Made by a program: the position numbers and the translations under genes. 64,000 nt of DNA. Source: JALQUL01 sp040382935. Its GTDB lineage: Bacteria > Pseudomonadota > Gammaproteobacteria > Burkholderiales > Burkholderiaceae_C. Under the pieces are notes generated by a model that worked only from the letters and a program-made list of their open reading frames with translations, made no database searches and was not told the origin of the DNA. The first letter of the stretch is position 1. Each line of letters opens with the position of its first letter. Below, in pieces: positions 16,287-25,925 of the stretch. Where the stretch lies: contig JBEIEP010000013.1 in the NCBI GenBank assembly GCA_040382935.1, positions 1 to 64,000 of the forward strand, written 5' to 3'.

Positions 16287-17273
16287 TCAGGTAAAGCGAT
16301 CGCCGATTTGCAGGGGCATGCCGCGTAACAATTCGGCCATAGGAAGTCGTTTACCCCCCGCCCGCTGCATTTGAGTCACGCGCAGCAAGCCGTGGCCTGT
16401 GGCAATAGTGACCGCCTCAGGCGCAACGGCCAGAACAGTGCCTGGCGTTGAAGAGGCAAGATCGCCAATAGGTGCTAAATTGGGCCCCAAGGGTTCTGCC
16501 TGCCAAAACTTAACCAGCTCGCCAGCCCAACTCGACCATGTCCCTGGCGTCGGGTTAAACGCACGAATTTTGCGAGCGATGGTGGTTGCCGGTTCATGCC
16601 ATTTGATCTGTCCTTCGGCTTTGTTTATTTTCGCGGCGTAGCTCACGCCCTCTGCCGCTTGTGCGGTCGCGGTAATCTCGCGACGGCTCAGCGCCTGCAG
16701 CACCTGGTGGCACAGTTGCGCGCCTAAGTCGGCCAATTGGTCGTGCAAACTACCCGTGGTTTCATGGGCTGCAATAGGTATCGCCCCGGTCTTGTAAACG
16801 GCGCCCGTGTCCAGTCCCTCATCCATTTGCATGATGCTGATGCCCGTCTCGGCATCGCCCGCTTCTATGGCGCGGTGAATGGGCGCAGCTCCTCGCCAAC
16901 GCGGCAACAAAGAGGCATGGATGTTGATACAACCCAGGGGTGGCAGGCGCAGCACCCACTGGGGCAATAGCAGGCCGTAGGCGGCTACCACCATGGCCTG
17001 TGCGCCAAGGGTGTCTACGGCGTGTTGTAAGGCCTGGCGGGCTGTGGCGGCATCGTCGGCAAATCGACCATCGAGGCGCAGACCCTGTGGCTGTTGTACG
17101 GCGATTCCATGCTGCTGGGCCGCTTGTTTGACCTCTGAGGCCTGTAGGCGCAATCCTCTGCCTGAGGGTCTATCGGGTTGGGTCAGTACCAGCACGACCT
17201 CGTGCCCATGGGCGATCAGGGTGTTGAGCGCGACCTCTGCAAAAGTAGGCGTTCCCGCAAAAATCAAACGCAT
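16287..17273 (-). CDS. fmt: Methionyl-tRNA formyltransferase
   Basis: Formylates the initiator Met-tRNA using 10-formyl-tetrahydrofolate. The 328 residues are full length. The N-terminal domain has 'LIFAGTPTFAEVAL', 'LTQPDRPSGRG', 'GCINIHASLLPRWRGAAPIH' (the Asn-His-Ser region of the active site) and 'MDEGLDTGAVY'. The C-terminal tRNA-binding domain follows with 'IRAFNPTPGTW'. Its ATG follows the def stop with no gap, so the two are translated together in the usual def-fmt pair. Confidence 0.97.
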   Translation of the reverse strand: MRLIFAGTPTFAEVALNTLIAHGHEVVLVLTQPDRPSGRGLRLQASEVKQAAQQHGIAVQQPQGLRLDGRFADDAATARQALQHAVDTLGAQAMVVAAYGLLLPQWVLRLPPLGCINIHASLLPRWRGAAPIHRAIEAGDAETGISIMQMDEGLDTGAVYKTGAIPIAAHETTGSLHDQLADLGAQLCHQVLQALSRREITATAQAAEGVSYAAKINKAEGQIKWHEPATTIARKIRAFNPTPGTWSSWAGELVKFWQAEPLGPNLAPIGDLASSTPGTVLAVAPEAVTIATGHGLLRVTQMQRAGGKRLPMAELLRGMPLQIGDRFT

Positions 17274-17789
17274 CTACGAACCCATCCGCTGCTTCTCTTT
17301 TTGCAATTTGGTCAGTTTGGCGGTTATTCGATTGCGTTTTAGAGGCGAGAGGTACTGCACAAACACCTTGCCCATCAGGTGATCCAACTCGTGTTGAATA
17401 CATACAGCCATCAGGCCATCGGCCTCAAAAATTTGCAGCTTGCCTTGGCGGTCAAGGGCAGTCGCACGCACCTGCACGCTGCGCTCCACCCCATCGTAGT
17501 AGTCGGGTACCGACAGGCACCCCTCGTCGTTTTTCTGCTTTTCTTCACTGGCCCACACAATTTTGGGGTTGATAAGCACCATGGGTTGGTCGCGGCTGTC
17601 GGATACGTCCATGACCACCACGCGCTCGTGCATATTGACCTGCGTGGCGGCAAGGCCGACGCCCTTGGCATCGTACATGGTCTCTAGCATATCATCCACG
17701 AGCGTGAGGATGCGCGGCGTTATCGCTTCAACCGGCTTGGCGACAATACTGAGCCGGGGGTCAGGGTGAATCAGGATAGGTAATAGCAT
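17274..17789 (-). CDS. def: Peptide deformylase
   Basis: Removes the formyl group from nascent proteins, undoing the mark set by fmt, its direct neighbour. The 171 residues carry all three motifs: GVGLAATQV, EGCLSVP (Cys metal ligand) and QHELDHLMG (HExxH metal ligands). The start is the ATG at 17789. The divergent LysM gene begins about 190 bases away, so both are probably driven from the shared region at 17790-17980. Confidence 0.97.
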   Translation of the reverse strand: MLLPILIHPDPRLSIVAKPVEAITPRILTLVDDMLETMYDAKGVGLAATQVNMHERVVVMDVSDSRDQPMVLINPKIVWASEEKQKNDEGCLSVPDYYDGVERSVQVRATALDRQGKLQIFEADGLMAVCIQHELDHLMGKVFVQYLSPLKRNRITAKLTKLQKEKQRMGS

Positions 17790-17980
17790 GGTTCGTGTCG
17801 GCGGTCATCAGCCCTGTATTTTCTATCACTTTCCAAAACCATGGTTTTTGGTGGCGCAGATTGCCCCATTGTGGAATTTGCCCACAACATAGACAATGTC
17901 GATGGCTGATAGTCAATACAATACTCAGGGTGGGCCGCAATTGCACACAAGGCGGAGTTGCCACGTTATTTGGGGTACAA

Positions 17981-19216
17981 ATGGTCAAGCATAAATGGGA
18001 CTTTCATGGGGCACTGACACTGCCTTTGGCACTTTGGTTGGGCGTTTTGGCGTCTTCGTTGGCTGGGGCGCAGACGCCTGCGGCTGCTGTACCGCCAAAA
18101 GTAAACCAAAATTCAATGGCTACGTCGGGTTTGGCGGCAACTGAGTTGGTGGCCAACGCGCCAGATCAGTACATTGTTAAAGCAGGCGATACCTTGTGGG
18201 GTATTTCCAGCCTTTATCTCAAGAGTCCTTGGCGCTGGTCTGAGCTATGGGGCATGAACAAAAGCGGCATTCAAAATCCAAACCTGATCTACCCCGGACA
18301 GGTGCTTCACCTAGTCAAGCAAGGCGATAGTGTCAGCCTAAGCGCCAGCCCTGCTGCGCCTGTCACATCGTCTGCTATTGCATCGGCGCAGCAACTGGCC
18401 GACAAACTATCGCCTAGTATCCGCACAGTAGACGTGGATGAACGGGCGATTCCTACCCTTCGAATGCAACACATCCTGCCGTTTTTGATCGATCCTGTTT
18501 TGGTCGAAGAAGACACTTTGTCCACCGCGCCTAGGGTGGTGGCCATACAGGATGGGCGGGTTGTAGCCGGAAAAGGCGATAGGATTTACGCATTGTCCAG
18601 CGGAGGTGCTCTTTCCTTGGCCAAAGGGGGAGCAGGCAGCCGAATGATGCGCGTGGTGCGCAATGCCACGCCGCTTAATCTGGTAGGTGACAAAACACCG
18701 CTTGGCTTCGAAGCGCAGTACATCGCAAAAGTTCGTTTGCTTGCAGGTGAAACCCGTGCGGTTGCGTTGGACGCCGCGTCGGGCAGTGACGCCGATTTGG
18801 TTCCGGCCACACTTGAAGTGGTGTATTCCAAAGAAGAAATCCGGGTAGGTGATCGGCTGATTCCTGAGGCGGAATTCGAATTGCGACACTATCAGCCCAA
18901 AGCTCCTGACCAGCCCGTTGTGGCGCGCGTTTTGTCGATTCATGGCAATGCGGTCGCCAACGCGGCGCAAAACCAGGTGCTGGCGATCAACAAGGGCAAG
19001 CGCGATGGGTTGGCCAATGGGGACGTTCTCACCTTTATGTCCTTGGGGCAAGTGATTGTGGACCGTACCAATGGCGTCAAGCAGGAGCTGCGCTTACCCA
19101 ATGAGCGTAAGGGTTGGGCAATGGTGTTCAGGGTGTTTGACAAGGTGTCTTATGTTCTGGTGTTGGAGTCCACCAATCCGATTAATTTGGGGGATTACCT
19201 CGTCAACCCCAACTGA
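17981..19216 (+). CDS. LysM-domain secreted or periplasmic protein
   Basis: 411 residues from the ATG at 17981, which opens a signal peptide (MVKHKWDFHGA, then LPLALWLGVLASSLAGAQ). The frame is open upstream to 17795 but with no coding character. A single LysM peptidoglycan-binding domain lies at about 62-110 ('YIVKAGDTLWGISSLYLKSP', 'NPNLIYPGQVLHL'). The remaining 300 residues have no motif I can name. Proteins of this layout next to def and dprA are common in Burkholderiales and are presumed to be envelope proteins. Confidence 0.88.
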   Translation: MVKHKWDFHGALTLPLALWLGVLASSLAGAQTPAAAVPPKVNQNSMATSGLAATELVANAPDQYIVKAGDTLWGISSLYLKSPWRWSELWGMNKSGIQNPNLIYPGQVLHLVKQGDSVSLSASPAAPVTSSAIASAQQLADKLSPSIRTVDVDERAIPTLRMQHILPFLIDPVLVEEDTLSTAPRVVAIQDGRVVAGKGDRIYALSSGGALSLAKGGAGSRMMRVVRNATPLNLVGDKTPLGFEAQYIAKVRLLAGETRAVALDAASGSDADLVPATLEVVYSKEEIRVGDRLIPEAEFELRHYQPKAPDQPVVARVLSIHGNAVANAAQNQVLAINKGKRDGLANGDVLTFMSLGQVIVDRTNGVKQELRLPNERKGWAMVFRVFDKVSYVLVLESTNPINLGDYLVNPN

Positions 19217-19224
19217 ACGGCATC

Positions 19225-20367
19225 TTGTCAGAGGCGGGTCGTTTTTTCGCGCAGTATGACCTGCGCTTGACGCTTACTCCAGGACTGGGGCGGGCGTCTG
19301 CGCTGTCCTTGCTACGTGCCTTCGGCAGCGCCCAAGGGTTGTTTTCAGCGCACACGGATCAACTCGTTTCCGTGGTGGGGATGAAAAAGGCCAAAGCGTT
19401 GGCGCAAGTGCCGGCGCAATTGGAGTCGCACCTGAAAGCTACACAGCAATGGCTTCAAGCGTCCACTCAACATCACCTCATTACTTGGGACGATAGCTGC
19501 TACCCAGATACGCTGCGGCAAGTGGACGACGCACCCGTTCTGTTGTTTGCACAGGGCAATCTGGACTTGTTGAACAAGCGGAGGGCACTGGCCATCGTGG
19601 GCAGCCGTAGCCCCACGCCTCAGGGAGCCAAAGATGCGTTTGCCTTTGCACAGACCTTGACACAGCAAGGTTGGGTGATTGTGTCGGGGTTGGCCAGTGG
19701 TATAGACACCGCCGCGCACGAGGGGGCGCTGGTGGCACAGGGTGAAACCATAGCCGTGGTGGGAACGGGTTTGGACCGTGTGTTCCCGACCCAAAACAAG
19801 GCACTGGCCGAGCGCATTGCCCAGCACGGCTTGGTGCTTAGCGAATACCTGTTGGGTACACCGCCACTGGCAGCGCATTTCCCGCAGCGCAACCGCTTGA
19901 TCGCCGGTTTGGCGGTGGGTACTTTGGTTGTCGAGGCGGCGCTTAAATCGGGCTCATTGATTACCGCGCGGCTGGCTTTGGAGCAGGGCAAAGAAGTGTT
20001 TGCTATACCGGGCTCCATCCATTCGCCCATCGCCAAAGGTTGCCACCAGTTGATCAAGCAGGGAGCCAAGTTGGTGGAGTCGGCAGAGGATATTTTGGAG
20101 GAGTTGCAGGCATACAAAACGCCAATGTCCGTGCGCTCTTTTCAAAGCACCCGGTCTGAAGATCAGGCGGCTAGGGTGCCGCCATCGGCCTTTAGCGACT
20201 CCCCCTTGTTGGCCGCTTTGGGCCATCAGATGATGAGCCTTGATGAATTGCAGGGGATAACCGGGTGGGACGCGGCGCATCTGCAAATTCAATTGCTGGA
20301 ACTGGAACTACAGAACCGCGTGGCACGGGTGCCTGGCGGTTTGTTTCAGCAAATCGCCGAGGTTTGA
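19225..20367 (+). CDS. dprA: DNA-processing protein DprA
   Basis: Loads RecA on incoming single-stranded DNA during natural transformation. The 380 residues include an N-terminal SAM-like helical region ('LTPGLGRASALSLLRAFG'), the Rossmann core at about 110-320 ('LAIVGSRSPTPQGAKDA', 'VSGLASGIDTAAHEGAL', 'VVGTGLDRVFPTQNKAL', 'FPQRNRLIAGLA') and a C-terminal winged helix. The start is a TTG 8 bases after the LysM stop, which is the only start that keeps the N-terminal domain. It is convergent with livF, leaving 10 bases between them. Confidence 0.95.
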   Translation: MSEAGRFFAQYDLRLTLTPGLGRASALSLLRAFGSAQGLFSAHTDQLVSVVGMKKAKALAQVPAQLESHLKATQQWLQASTQHHLITWDDSCYPDTLRQVDDAPVLLFAQGNLDLLNKRRALAIVGSRSPTPQGAKDAFAFAQTLTQQGWVIVSGLASGIDTAAHEGALVAQGETIAVVGTGLDRVFPTQNKALAERIAQHGLVLSEYLLGTPPLAAHFPQRNRLIAGLAVGTLVVEAALKSGSLITARLALEQGKEVFAIPGSIHSPIAKGCHQLIKQGAKLVESAEDILEELQAYKTPMSVRSFQSTRSEDQAARVPPSAFSDSPLLAALGHQMMSLDELQGITGWDAAHLQIQLLELELQNRVARVPGGLFQQIAEV

Positions 20368-20377
20368 ACCCCACGGT

Positions 20378-21115
20378 TTACAGGCCTAGGTATTGCTGGG
20401 CCAGCGCGGTATCGCGACCCAGTTCCTCCATAGAGCCGTCATAACGCACCACGCCTTTTTCTAGCACTACAGCGCGGTCGGCCACGCTGCGGGCAAAGTG
20501 CAGATTTTGTTCGGATAACAGCACCGACAGGCCCTGCGTTTTGAGGCGTATAACCATCTTTGCCATTTGCTCCACGATGACTGGCGCTACGCCCTCTGAG
20601 GGCTCGTCCAGTAGCACTAGGTAGGGGTTGCCCATCAGGCTGCGTGCCACTGAGAGCATTTTTTGCTCGCCGCCGCTCATCTGCCCCGCCTTGCGGTGGG
20701 GCATGGCGGCCAGGTTGGGGAAAAGTTCAAACAGTCCATCCACCGTCCACGCAGGCGCTGCGCTGCCATCGGGCCACTGCCTTTGGGCTTGGCGCGCCAC
20801 CTCTAGGTTTTCTAACACGGTAAGGTCGGTAAACAAACGCCTGTTTTCTGGTACGTAGCCCATTCCAGACCGGGCAATTTCGTAGGCCTGTGCGGATGCA
20901 ATGGATTGACCCATCCAGCGCACCTGGCCGCTGCGCCTGGGCATCAGGCCCATCAAGGCTTTAAAGGTAGTGGATTTACCCGCACCGTTGCGCCCCATCA
21001 AGGCCACGACTTCGCCTTTGCGTACGTGAAGATCGATGCCAAATAAGGCCTGTGCGTGGCCGTACCATGCACTTAGCGCCGTTACAGATAGCAAAGGGGC
21101 GGAATCACTCATCAC
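20378..21115 (-). CDS. livF: ABC transporter ATPase, LivF type
   Basis: A 245-residue ATPase of a branched-chain-amino-acid-type importer. It shows Walker A GRNGAGKST, the LivF hallmark 'GYVPENRRLFTDLTVLENL', signature 'MSGGEQKMLSVARSLM' and Walker B 'YLVLLDEPSEGVAPV'. It overlaps livG by 4 bases and is the last gene of the operon substrate-binding protein, livHM, livG, livF. The substrate is not fixed by sequence; this family also imports urea, amides and aromatic acids. Confidence 0.95.
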   Translation of the reverse strand: MMSDSAPLLSVTALSAWYGHAQALFGIDLHVRKGEVVALMGRNGAGKSTTFKALMGLMPRRSGQVRWMGQSIASAQAYEIARSGMGYVPENRRLFTDLTVLENLEVARQAQRQWPDGSAAPAWTVDGLFELFPNLAAMPHRKAGQMSGGEQKMLSVARSLMGNPYLVLLDEPSEGVAPVIVEQMAKMVIRLKTQGLSVLLSEQNLHFARSVADRAVVLEKGVVRYDGSMEELGRDTALAQQYLGL

Positions 21116-21876
21116 GCGGGGGTCCCGTCTGGCGTTGGATAAACGCCCAAATACACCTGGCGCACTTCTGGGTTATTGGCGATGCTAGTGGGTGAGCCCT
21201 CTGCGATGCGCTGCCCCCGTGCCATCACCAACACGCGATCGGCAAAACCAAACACCACGTCCATGCTGTGCTCGGTAAACAACACGGCCAGGCCTGTGCG
21301 CCGCACCTGTTGCTGCACCAAGGTCATCAGCGCGTGGCGCTCTTTTAGGGCCATGCCAGCCGTGGGCTCGTCCATGAGCAAAAGCCGGGGTGCATGGGCC
21401 AGTGCGACGGCCAGTTCTACGCGTTTAACGTCGCCATACGACAAGGCCCCACAGGCGCTGGGGGCCAGATCGGCTAAGTCCAGTTGTTGCAGCAGCGCCA
21501 TGGCCTCGTCTTTGTACGTGGCCGCGGCAGAGCGCCAAAAGTTCCAATGTTGGCGATGGTGGGACAGCAACGCCATTTGCACGTTTTCAAGCACGGTGAG
21601 CGAGGCAAAAGTTTCGGGGATTTGAAAAGTGCGTCCCACGCCCATGCCCCAAATCGCCTCTGGGCGCTGGCCGGTCAGCGACTGCCCGTCGAGCAGCGCG
21701 CTGCCACGGTCGGGTTTGAGTTGGCCGTTGAGCAGATTAAAAACCGTGGATTTGCCCGCGCCATTGGGGCCAATAAGAGCTACCAGTTCGCCCGGTTCTA
21801 CTTCAAATCCCAGGTCCAGCACCGCTTGGTTGCCGCCAAAGGCTTTGGACAATTGCTGAACTTTAAGCAAGCTCAT
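21112..21876 (-). CDS. livG: ABC transporter ATPase, LivG type
   Basis: A 254-residue ATPase partner of LivF. It shows Walker A GPNGAGKST, 'GVGRTFQIPETFASLTVLEN', signature 'LSYGDVKRVELAVAL' and Walker B 'LLLMDEPTAGM'. The signature reads SYGD, where LivG normally has SYGQ/SYGD, so it is normal. It overlaps its neighbours by 4 bases on both sides, which implies coupled translation. Confidence 0.95.
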   Translation of the reverse strand: MSLLKVQQLSKAFGGNQAVLDLGFEVEPGELVALIGPNGAGKSTVFNLLNGQLKPDRGSALLDGQSLTGQRPEAIWGMGVGRTFQIPETFASLTVLENVQMALLSHHRQHWNFWRSAAATYKDEAMALLQQLDLADLAPSACGALSYGDVKRVELAVALAHAPRLLLMDEPTAGMALKERHALMTLVQQQVRRTGLAVLFTEHSMDVVFGFADRVLVMARGQRIAEGSPTSIANNPEVRQVYLGVYPTPDGTPA

Positions 21877-23801
21877 GAGTGGCCCCCAGCGCGGCGTGCT
21901 TTGAGGCCCAACTTCTGCACCAACGTGGCCAAAGCGTTGAACAGGCCGACCAGACCTTGCGGGAAAAGCAGCACCAGCACCACCATGATGCCACCTAGGG
22001 CGGCGCGCCAGTAGTCTGTACTGCGGGACACCGTATCCTGCAACCAGGTAAAGGTGACCGCGCCCACCAGTGGCCCGGCCAAATGCTGCACGCCACCCAG
22101 CAAGACCATGACCAATGCGTCAACGGAGCGGCCTACACCCAGGCTGTCGGGTGAAATACTGCCCTTCGAAAACGTAAACAAGGCCCCTGCCAAACCGGCC
22201 AACAAGCCCGATAGGCCAAATGCCGCCCATTGCAAGCTGCGTAGCGGCAGGCCTATGGCGGCTGCCCGTACGGGTGAATCACGCCCGGCCCTTAGGGCAT
22301 AGCCATAAGGAGAAAACAACACCCGCCGCAAGGCCAGGACCGATAGCGTGACAAGGGCCAAGCACAGGTAATAAAAGTTACCTGACTGGGCCAGCCAAGC
22401 CGCAGGCCACACCCCGTTGATACCGTTGCTGCCGCCGGTTATGCCGTCCCACTGAAACACCACCGACCAGACAATTTGCGCAAACGCCAGCGTGAGCATC
22501 GCCAGGTACACCCCCGACAGGCGCACACAAAAGGCGCCCACCAACAGACCCGCCAAGGCACTTACCCATGGCCCGATAAGCAACGCCACCTCCATAGGCC
22601 ACAGCGCCCTCGTAACCAGCAGGGCTGCCGCATAGGCACCGATTCCAAAAAACGCCGCATGGCCAAAGGAGTGCAAACCGGCCGGCCCCATTAAAAAATG
22701 CAAACTGACCGCCAACAACAAGGCTGTGAGAAGGTCAATTCCTAGCACGGTCGCGTAAGGCGATTGCGCCAGCACGTAGGGAACCATCGCGGCCCCAAGC
22801 ACCAGAGCCAAAGTGATCTGTCGACCCAGCTGACCCAGAGGTTTGAGCGGCTCTTCAGGCGGCGCAAAGTTTCGACTGAGTACCTGTGGCTTACCCATGA
22901 GACCGGCGGGCTTGAGGATAAGCACTGCGGCCATCACCACAAATTCCAGCACCAAGGCGAGCTTGGGCATCTCCACGGCCCACCCCAGCCATTGCACCGT
23001 TCCCAGGGCGATGCACAAAGCCTTGATCAGTGCGATCAGCAGTGCGGCTACAAAAGCACCAGGCAAAGAGCCCAAGCCCCCGACCACCACCACCACAAAG
23101 GCCTCGCCAATAATTTGCATATCAAGCCCTAGGTGCGCGGGCTCACGCGGTAGCTGCAAGGCGCCTCCTAGACCGGCCAGCATGGCGCCCAGGGCAAACA
23201 CACTGGTGTACAGCCACTTTTGATTAACCCCCAAGGCACCCAGCATTTCACGGTCTTCAGTGGCGGCGCGTACCAAGGTTCCCCATCGGGTGCGGTGCAA
23301 CAGGCCCCACATCAGCCCCAACACGATTGGGCCAACGACGATCAAAAACAAGTCATAGCTGGGCAGGCGTTGATCGCCGATTTGTACCGCGTCCTTTAAC
23401 CCCGGCGCACGTGGCCCCAGCAAATCCTCGGGGCCAAACAGCCAAAGGGCTGCATCCTTGAGCACCAGCACCAGTGCAAAGGTAGCCAGTAGCTGAAACA
23501 ACTCCGGCGCGGCATACACCCGGCGTAACAGGCCCATTTCAACCACTGCGCCCAACAACCCCACCAATAAACCCGCCAGCACGATAGCTACCCAAAATCC
23601 CCAAGCACTGCCCATTGGCACTGCCAAGACATTGGCCAGGGTATAGGCCAAGTAAAGGCCCAGCATATACAAAGAGCCGTGGGCAAAATTGACCACACGG
23701 GTGACCCCAAAAATCAAGGACAAGCCCGCCGCCACCAAAAACAGCGAAGAGGCGTTGGCCAAGCCCCCCAGGGTATGTACGGCGAGTGAGTCTAGTTCCA
23801 T
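21873..23801 (-). CDS. Fused LivH-LivM permease of a branched-chain-type ABC importer
   Basis: A 642-residue membrane protein that joins two permeases usually encoded apart. Residues 1-295 are LivH-like ('AAGLSLIFGVTRVVNFAHGS', 'GALGVNQKWLYTSVFALGAM', 'VVVVVGGLGSLPGAFVAALL'). After a linker (about 300-330), residues 340-635 are LivM-like ('MGPAGLHSFGHAAFFGIGAY', 'RLSGVYLAMLTLAFAQIVWS', 'DSPVRAAAIGLPLRSLQWAA'). Both halves look complete. One polypeptide would supply both membrane halves of the importer. Confidence 0.93.
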   Translation of the reverse strand: MELDSLAVHTLGGLANASSLFLVAAGLSLIFGVTRVVNFAHGSLYMLGLYLAYTLANVLAVPMGSAWGFWVAIVLAGLLVGLLGAVVEMGLLRRVYAAPELFQLLATFALVLVLKDAALWLFGPEDLLGPRAPGLKDAVQIGDQRLPSYDLFLIVVGPIVLGLMWGLLHRTRWGTLVRAATEDREMLGALGVNQKWLYTSVFALGAMLAGLGGALQLPREPAHLGLDMQIIGEAFVVVVVGGLGSLPGAFVAALLIALIKALCIALGTVQWLGWAVEMPKLALVLEFVVMAAVLILKPAGLMGKPQVLSRNFAPPEEPLKPLGQLGRQITLALVLGAAMVPYVLAQSPYATVLGIDLLTALLLAVSLHFLMGPAGLHSFGHAAFFGIGAYAAALLVTRALWPMEVALLIGPWVSALAGLLVGAFCVRLSGVYLAMLTLAFAQIVWSVVFQWDGITGGSNGINGVWPAAWLAQSGNFYYLCLALVTLSVLALRRVLFSPYGYALRAGRDSPVRAAAIGLPLRSLQWAAFGLSGLLAGLAGALFTFSKGSISPDSLGVGRSVDALVMVLLGGVQHLAGPLVGAVTFTWLQDTVSRSTDYWRAALGGIMVVLVLLFPQGLVGLFNALATLVQKLGLKARRAGGHS

Positions 23802-23851
23802 GGCAGCGTTTTGGTTGGGCAGGGCACTGACACAGCCACCGCCCGAGCCTG

Positions 23852-25054
23852 TTACTCAGCCGGGCGCATTTTTTTCACCTCGGCATCGCTGGGCAGGTAC
23901 TTGGCCCCATCCAAATAGCGGTACTCCACCATCGTGCCTTTGCCCCCTTGGTTCAAGGTTTTTCCGACGTAGGCACCCATGGTGGATTGATTGTCTTGGG
24001 CACGATAGGTGATTTTTCCAAAAGGGGTGCTCACTTGAAGACCTTTAAACGCCGCAATCAACTTTTCTGTATCGGCACTTTTGGCTTTTTTCATCCCTTC
24101 GGCCAACGACCAAATCGTGCTGTAGCCAATCACAGACCCCAAACGCGGGTAGTCCTGGAACTTGGCCTTATAGGCCAAAAAGAAGGCGGTGTGCTCGGGT
24201 GTTTGAATCCCGTACCAAGGATAGCCTGTTACCACCCATCCGTTAGGGGTGTCGTCTTTCAGCGTATCCAAATATTCGGGTTCCCCAGAGAGCAGACTCA
24301 CCACCCCTTTGCCTTGGAACAGGCCGCGGGTGTTGCCCTCACGCACAAATTTTGCCAAATCAGCGCCAAACAACACGTTGAAGATGGCGTCCGGTTTGGC
24401 GTCAGCAAGCGCCTGCGCGACCGGCCCTGCATCGACACGGCCCAGTACGGTAGCCTGCTCGGCGACAAACTCCACATCGGGCTGTGCCGCTTTGAGCAAC
24501 TGCTTAAACGTGGCCGCAGCAGACTGCCCGTACTCGTAATTGGGGTACACAATGGCCCAGCGCTTGCGTTTCATTTTGACGGCTTCAGGCACCAACATGG
24601 ATACCTGCATATAAGTGGAGGCGCGTAAGCGATACGTGTAGCGATTGCCGTTTTGCCAGACGATCTTGTCGGTCAGCGGCTCACTGGCCAAAAAAAACAC
24701 TTTCTTTTGCTTCGCAAAGTCGGTCAGTGCCAGGCCAATGTGAGACAAAAAGGAACCCGCCAGTACGTCCACTTTTTCGCGCACCAGCAGTTCTTCAGCG
24801 GCCCGTACCGCATCGCCAGGAGAGGCATTGTCGTCACGGGTGATGAGTTCAATTTTTTTGCCATTGACCCCACCTGCTGCGTTGATCTGCTCTACCGCCA
24901 GCTCCATACCCTTTTTGTAGGGCTCTAAAAAAGCCGGTTGAGCCTTGTACGAATTGACTTCTCCAATTTTGATGGTGTTAGCGGCAAAAACCAAGGGGGA
25001 GGCCAGCGCAAAAGCGGTTAACGGGGCGTAAATGAAAAGTGTTTTGCGTTGCAT
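23852..25054 (-). CDS. ABC transporter periplasmic substrate-binding protein, LivK/amide type
   Basis: About 400 residues from the ATG at 25054 (GGA at good spacing). An in-frame ATG two codons earlier is possible. A signal peptide (MQRKTLFIYAPLTAFALA ending near VFA) is followed by a type I periplasmic-binding fold: 'IKIGEVNSYKAQPAFLEPYK', 'GMELAVEQINAAGGVNGKKI', 'LITRDDNASPGDAVRAAEEL' and 'WAIVYPNYEYGQSAAATFK'. It is the first gene of the importer operon. The ligand is unknown; a long-chain amide or branched-chain amino acid are both plausible. Confidence 0.92.
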   Translation of the reverse strand: MQRKTLFIYAPLTAFALASPLVFAANTIKIGEVNSYKAQPAFLEPYKKGMELAVEQINAAGGVNGKKIELITRDDNASPGDAVRAAEELLVREKVDVLAGSFLSHIGLALTDFAKQKKVFFLASEPLTDKIVWQNGNRYTYRLRASTYMQVSMLVPEAVKMKRKRWAIVYPNYEYGQSAAATFKQLLKAAQPDVEFVAEQATVLGRVDAGPVAQALADAKPDAIFNVLFGADLAKFVREGNTRGLFQGKGVVSLLSGEPEYLDTLKDDTPNGWVVTGYPWYGIQTPEHTAFFLAYKAKFQDYPRLGSVIGYSTIWSLAEGMKKAKSADTEKLIAAFKGLQVSTPFGKITYRAQDNQSTMGAYVGKTLNQGGKGTMVEYRYLDGAKYLPSDAEVKKMRPAE

Positions 25055-25375
25055 GATCATGATCCAAAAAGAGTGATTCCGAGCGGCGATCCGAGGAGCG
25101 ATAACCCAAAAAACCCCCGGGGTACCGACAAGGACATGATTGTCGTTTAAAAAAGTGAAATGCGTATTTTCAGTGCAAGCGTGAACCACCGAGAACGATG
25201 GCGATCGCGTGCTACAAAAGGCTGCGAATCTTCGGCTCGCGGATATCGATGCAGTGGCATTTATGCCGACTTGGGTCGTCTCGAAACTTCATGAGGCCGG
25301 AACTTTTAGTAGGTGCGTGCTATGATCCCCTCATGATTGTGGTTTTGGAATAGTTCCAATAAAAAAGGGCAAAAA
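25055..25375. other. Intergenic region between divergent importer operon and PH-domain gene
   Basis: 321 bases with no open frame of coding character. It should hold the promoters of both divergent units. A TATGAT hexamer lies near 25320, about 50 bases before the + strand gene, but its -35 match is poor. I see no strong repeat or terminator. Confidence 0.4.
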
Positions 25376-25798
25376 ATGGGAAGTTACGTTAACTCAACTT
25401 TAATGAAAGATGAAAAAATTCTTCATGAGGCCAAAGTAAGTTTATGGTCGCAGTGGTCGCTGATAGTGTTGGGATTTTTGCTCCTTTTTTTCTATGGCAT
25501 TGGGATAGCCTTTTGGGCTTTGGCTTATTTGCGTTATGCGACCACCGAGCTAGCAATTACAGACAAGCGTGTCATAGCAAAATTCGGATTTATTCGTCGA
25601 AGCACTATCGAACTGAACTTGAAAAAAGTTGAAAGTGTCCAAGTCAATCAAGGTATTGTTGGGCGTATTTTTAATTTTGGGGATTTGGTCGTATCTGGAG
25701 GCGGTAGTCCTCAAGCGCCTATCCCAGGAATTCACGATCCAATGAGCTTCCGTCGCCAAGTGACCGAAGTTCAGCATGAACCGCAAGCTGCAGCCTAG
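25376..25798 (+). CDS. Membrane PH-domain (bPH2/YdbT-like) protein
   Basis: 140 residues from the ATG at 25376, preceded by AAGGGC at good spacing. An upstream start at 25337 would add 13 residues without a ribosome site. Residues about 20-50 form one or two membrane helices ('LIVLGFLLLFFYGIGIAFWA'). The bacterial PH-like domain follows: 'TTELAITDKRVIAKFGFIRR', 'LKKVESVQVNQGIVGRIFNF', 'GDLVVSGGGSPQAPIPGI'. The function of these domains is not settled. The gene is clearly more AT-rich than its neighbours and stands alone. Confidence 0.85.
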   Translation: MGSYVNSTLMKDEKILHEAKVSLWSQWSLIVLGFLLLFFYGIGIAFWALAYLRYATTELAITDKRVIAKFGFIRRSTIELNLKKVESVQVNQGIVGRIFNFGDLVVSGGGSPQAPIPGIHDPMSFRRQVTEVQHEPQAAA

Positions 25799-25925
25799 CT
25801 TCAAATTGGCTTACGGCATAGCAACAAATTTTCAGTTTCTTAGGTTCCTTAGGCTAATGAGCGGTGGCTCAGTGCCTTGCTGCGAGTCACTTGGCGCTGT
25901 ATCGCTAACTAGGTTCAAATCTTAA

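Noticed and set aside
25799..25925. Possible yybP-ykoY manganese riboswitch before the GDT1-family gene
   Set aside because: The expected conserved loops could not be found by eye. A covariance search with the Rfam model would decide.
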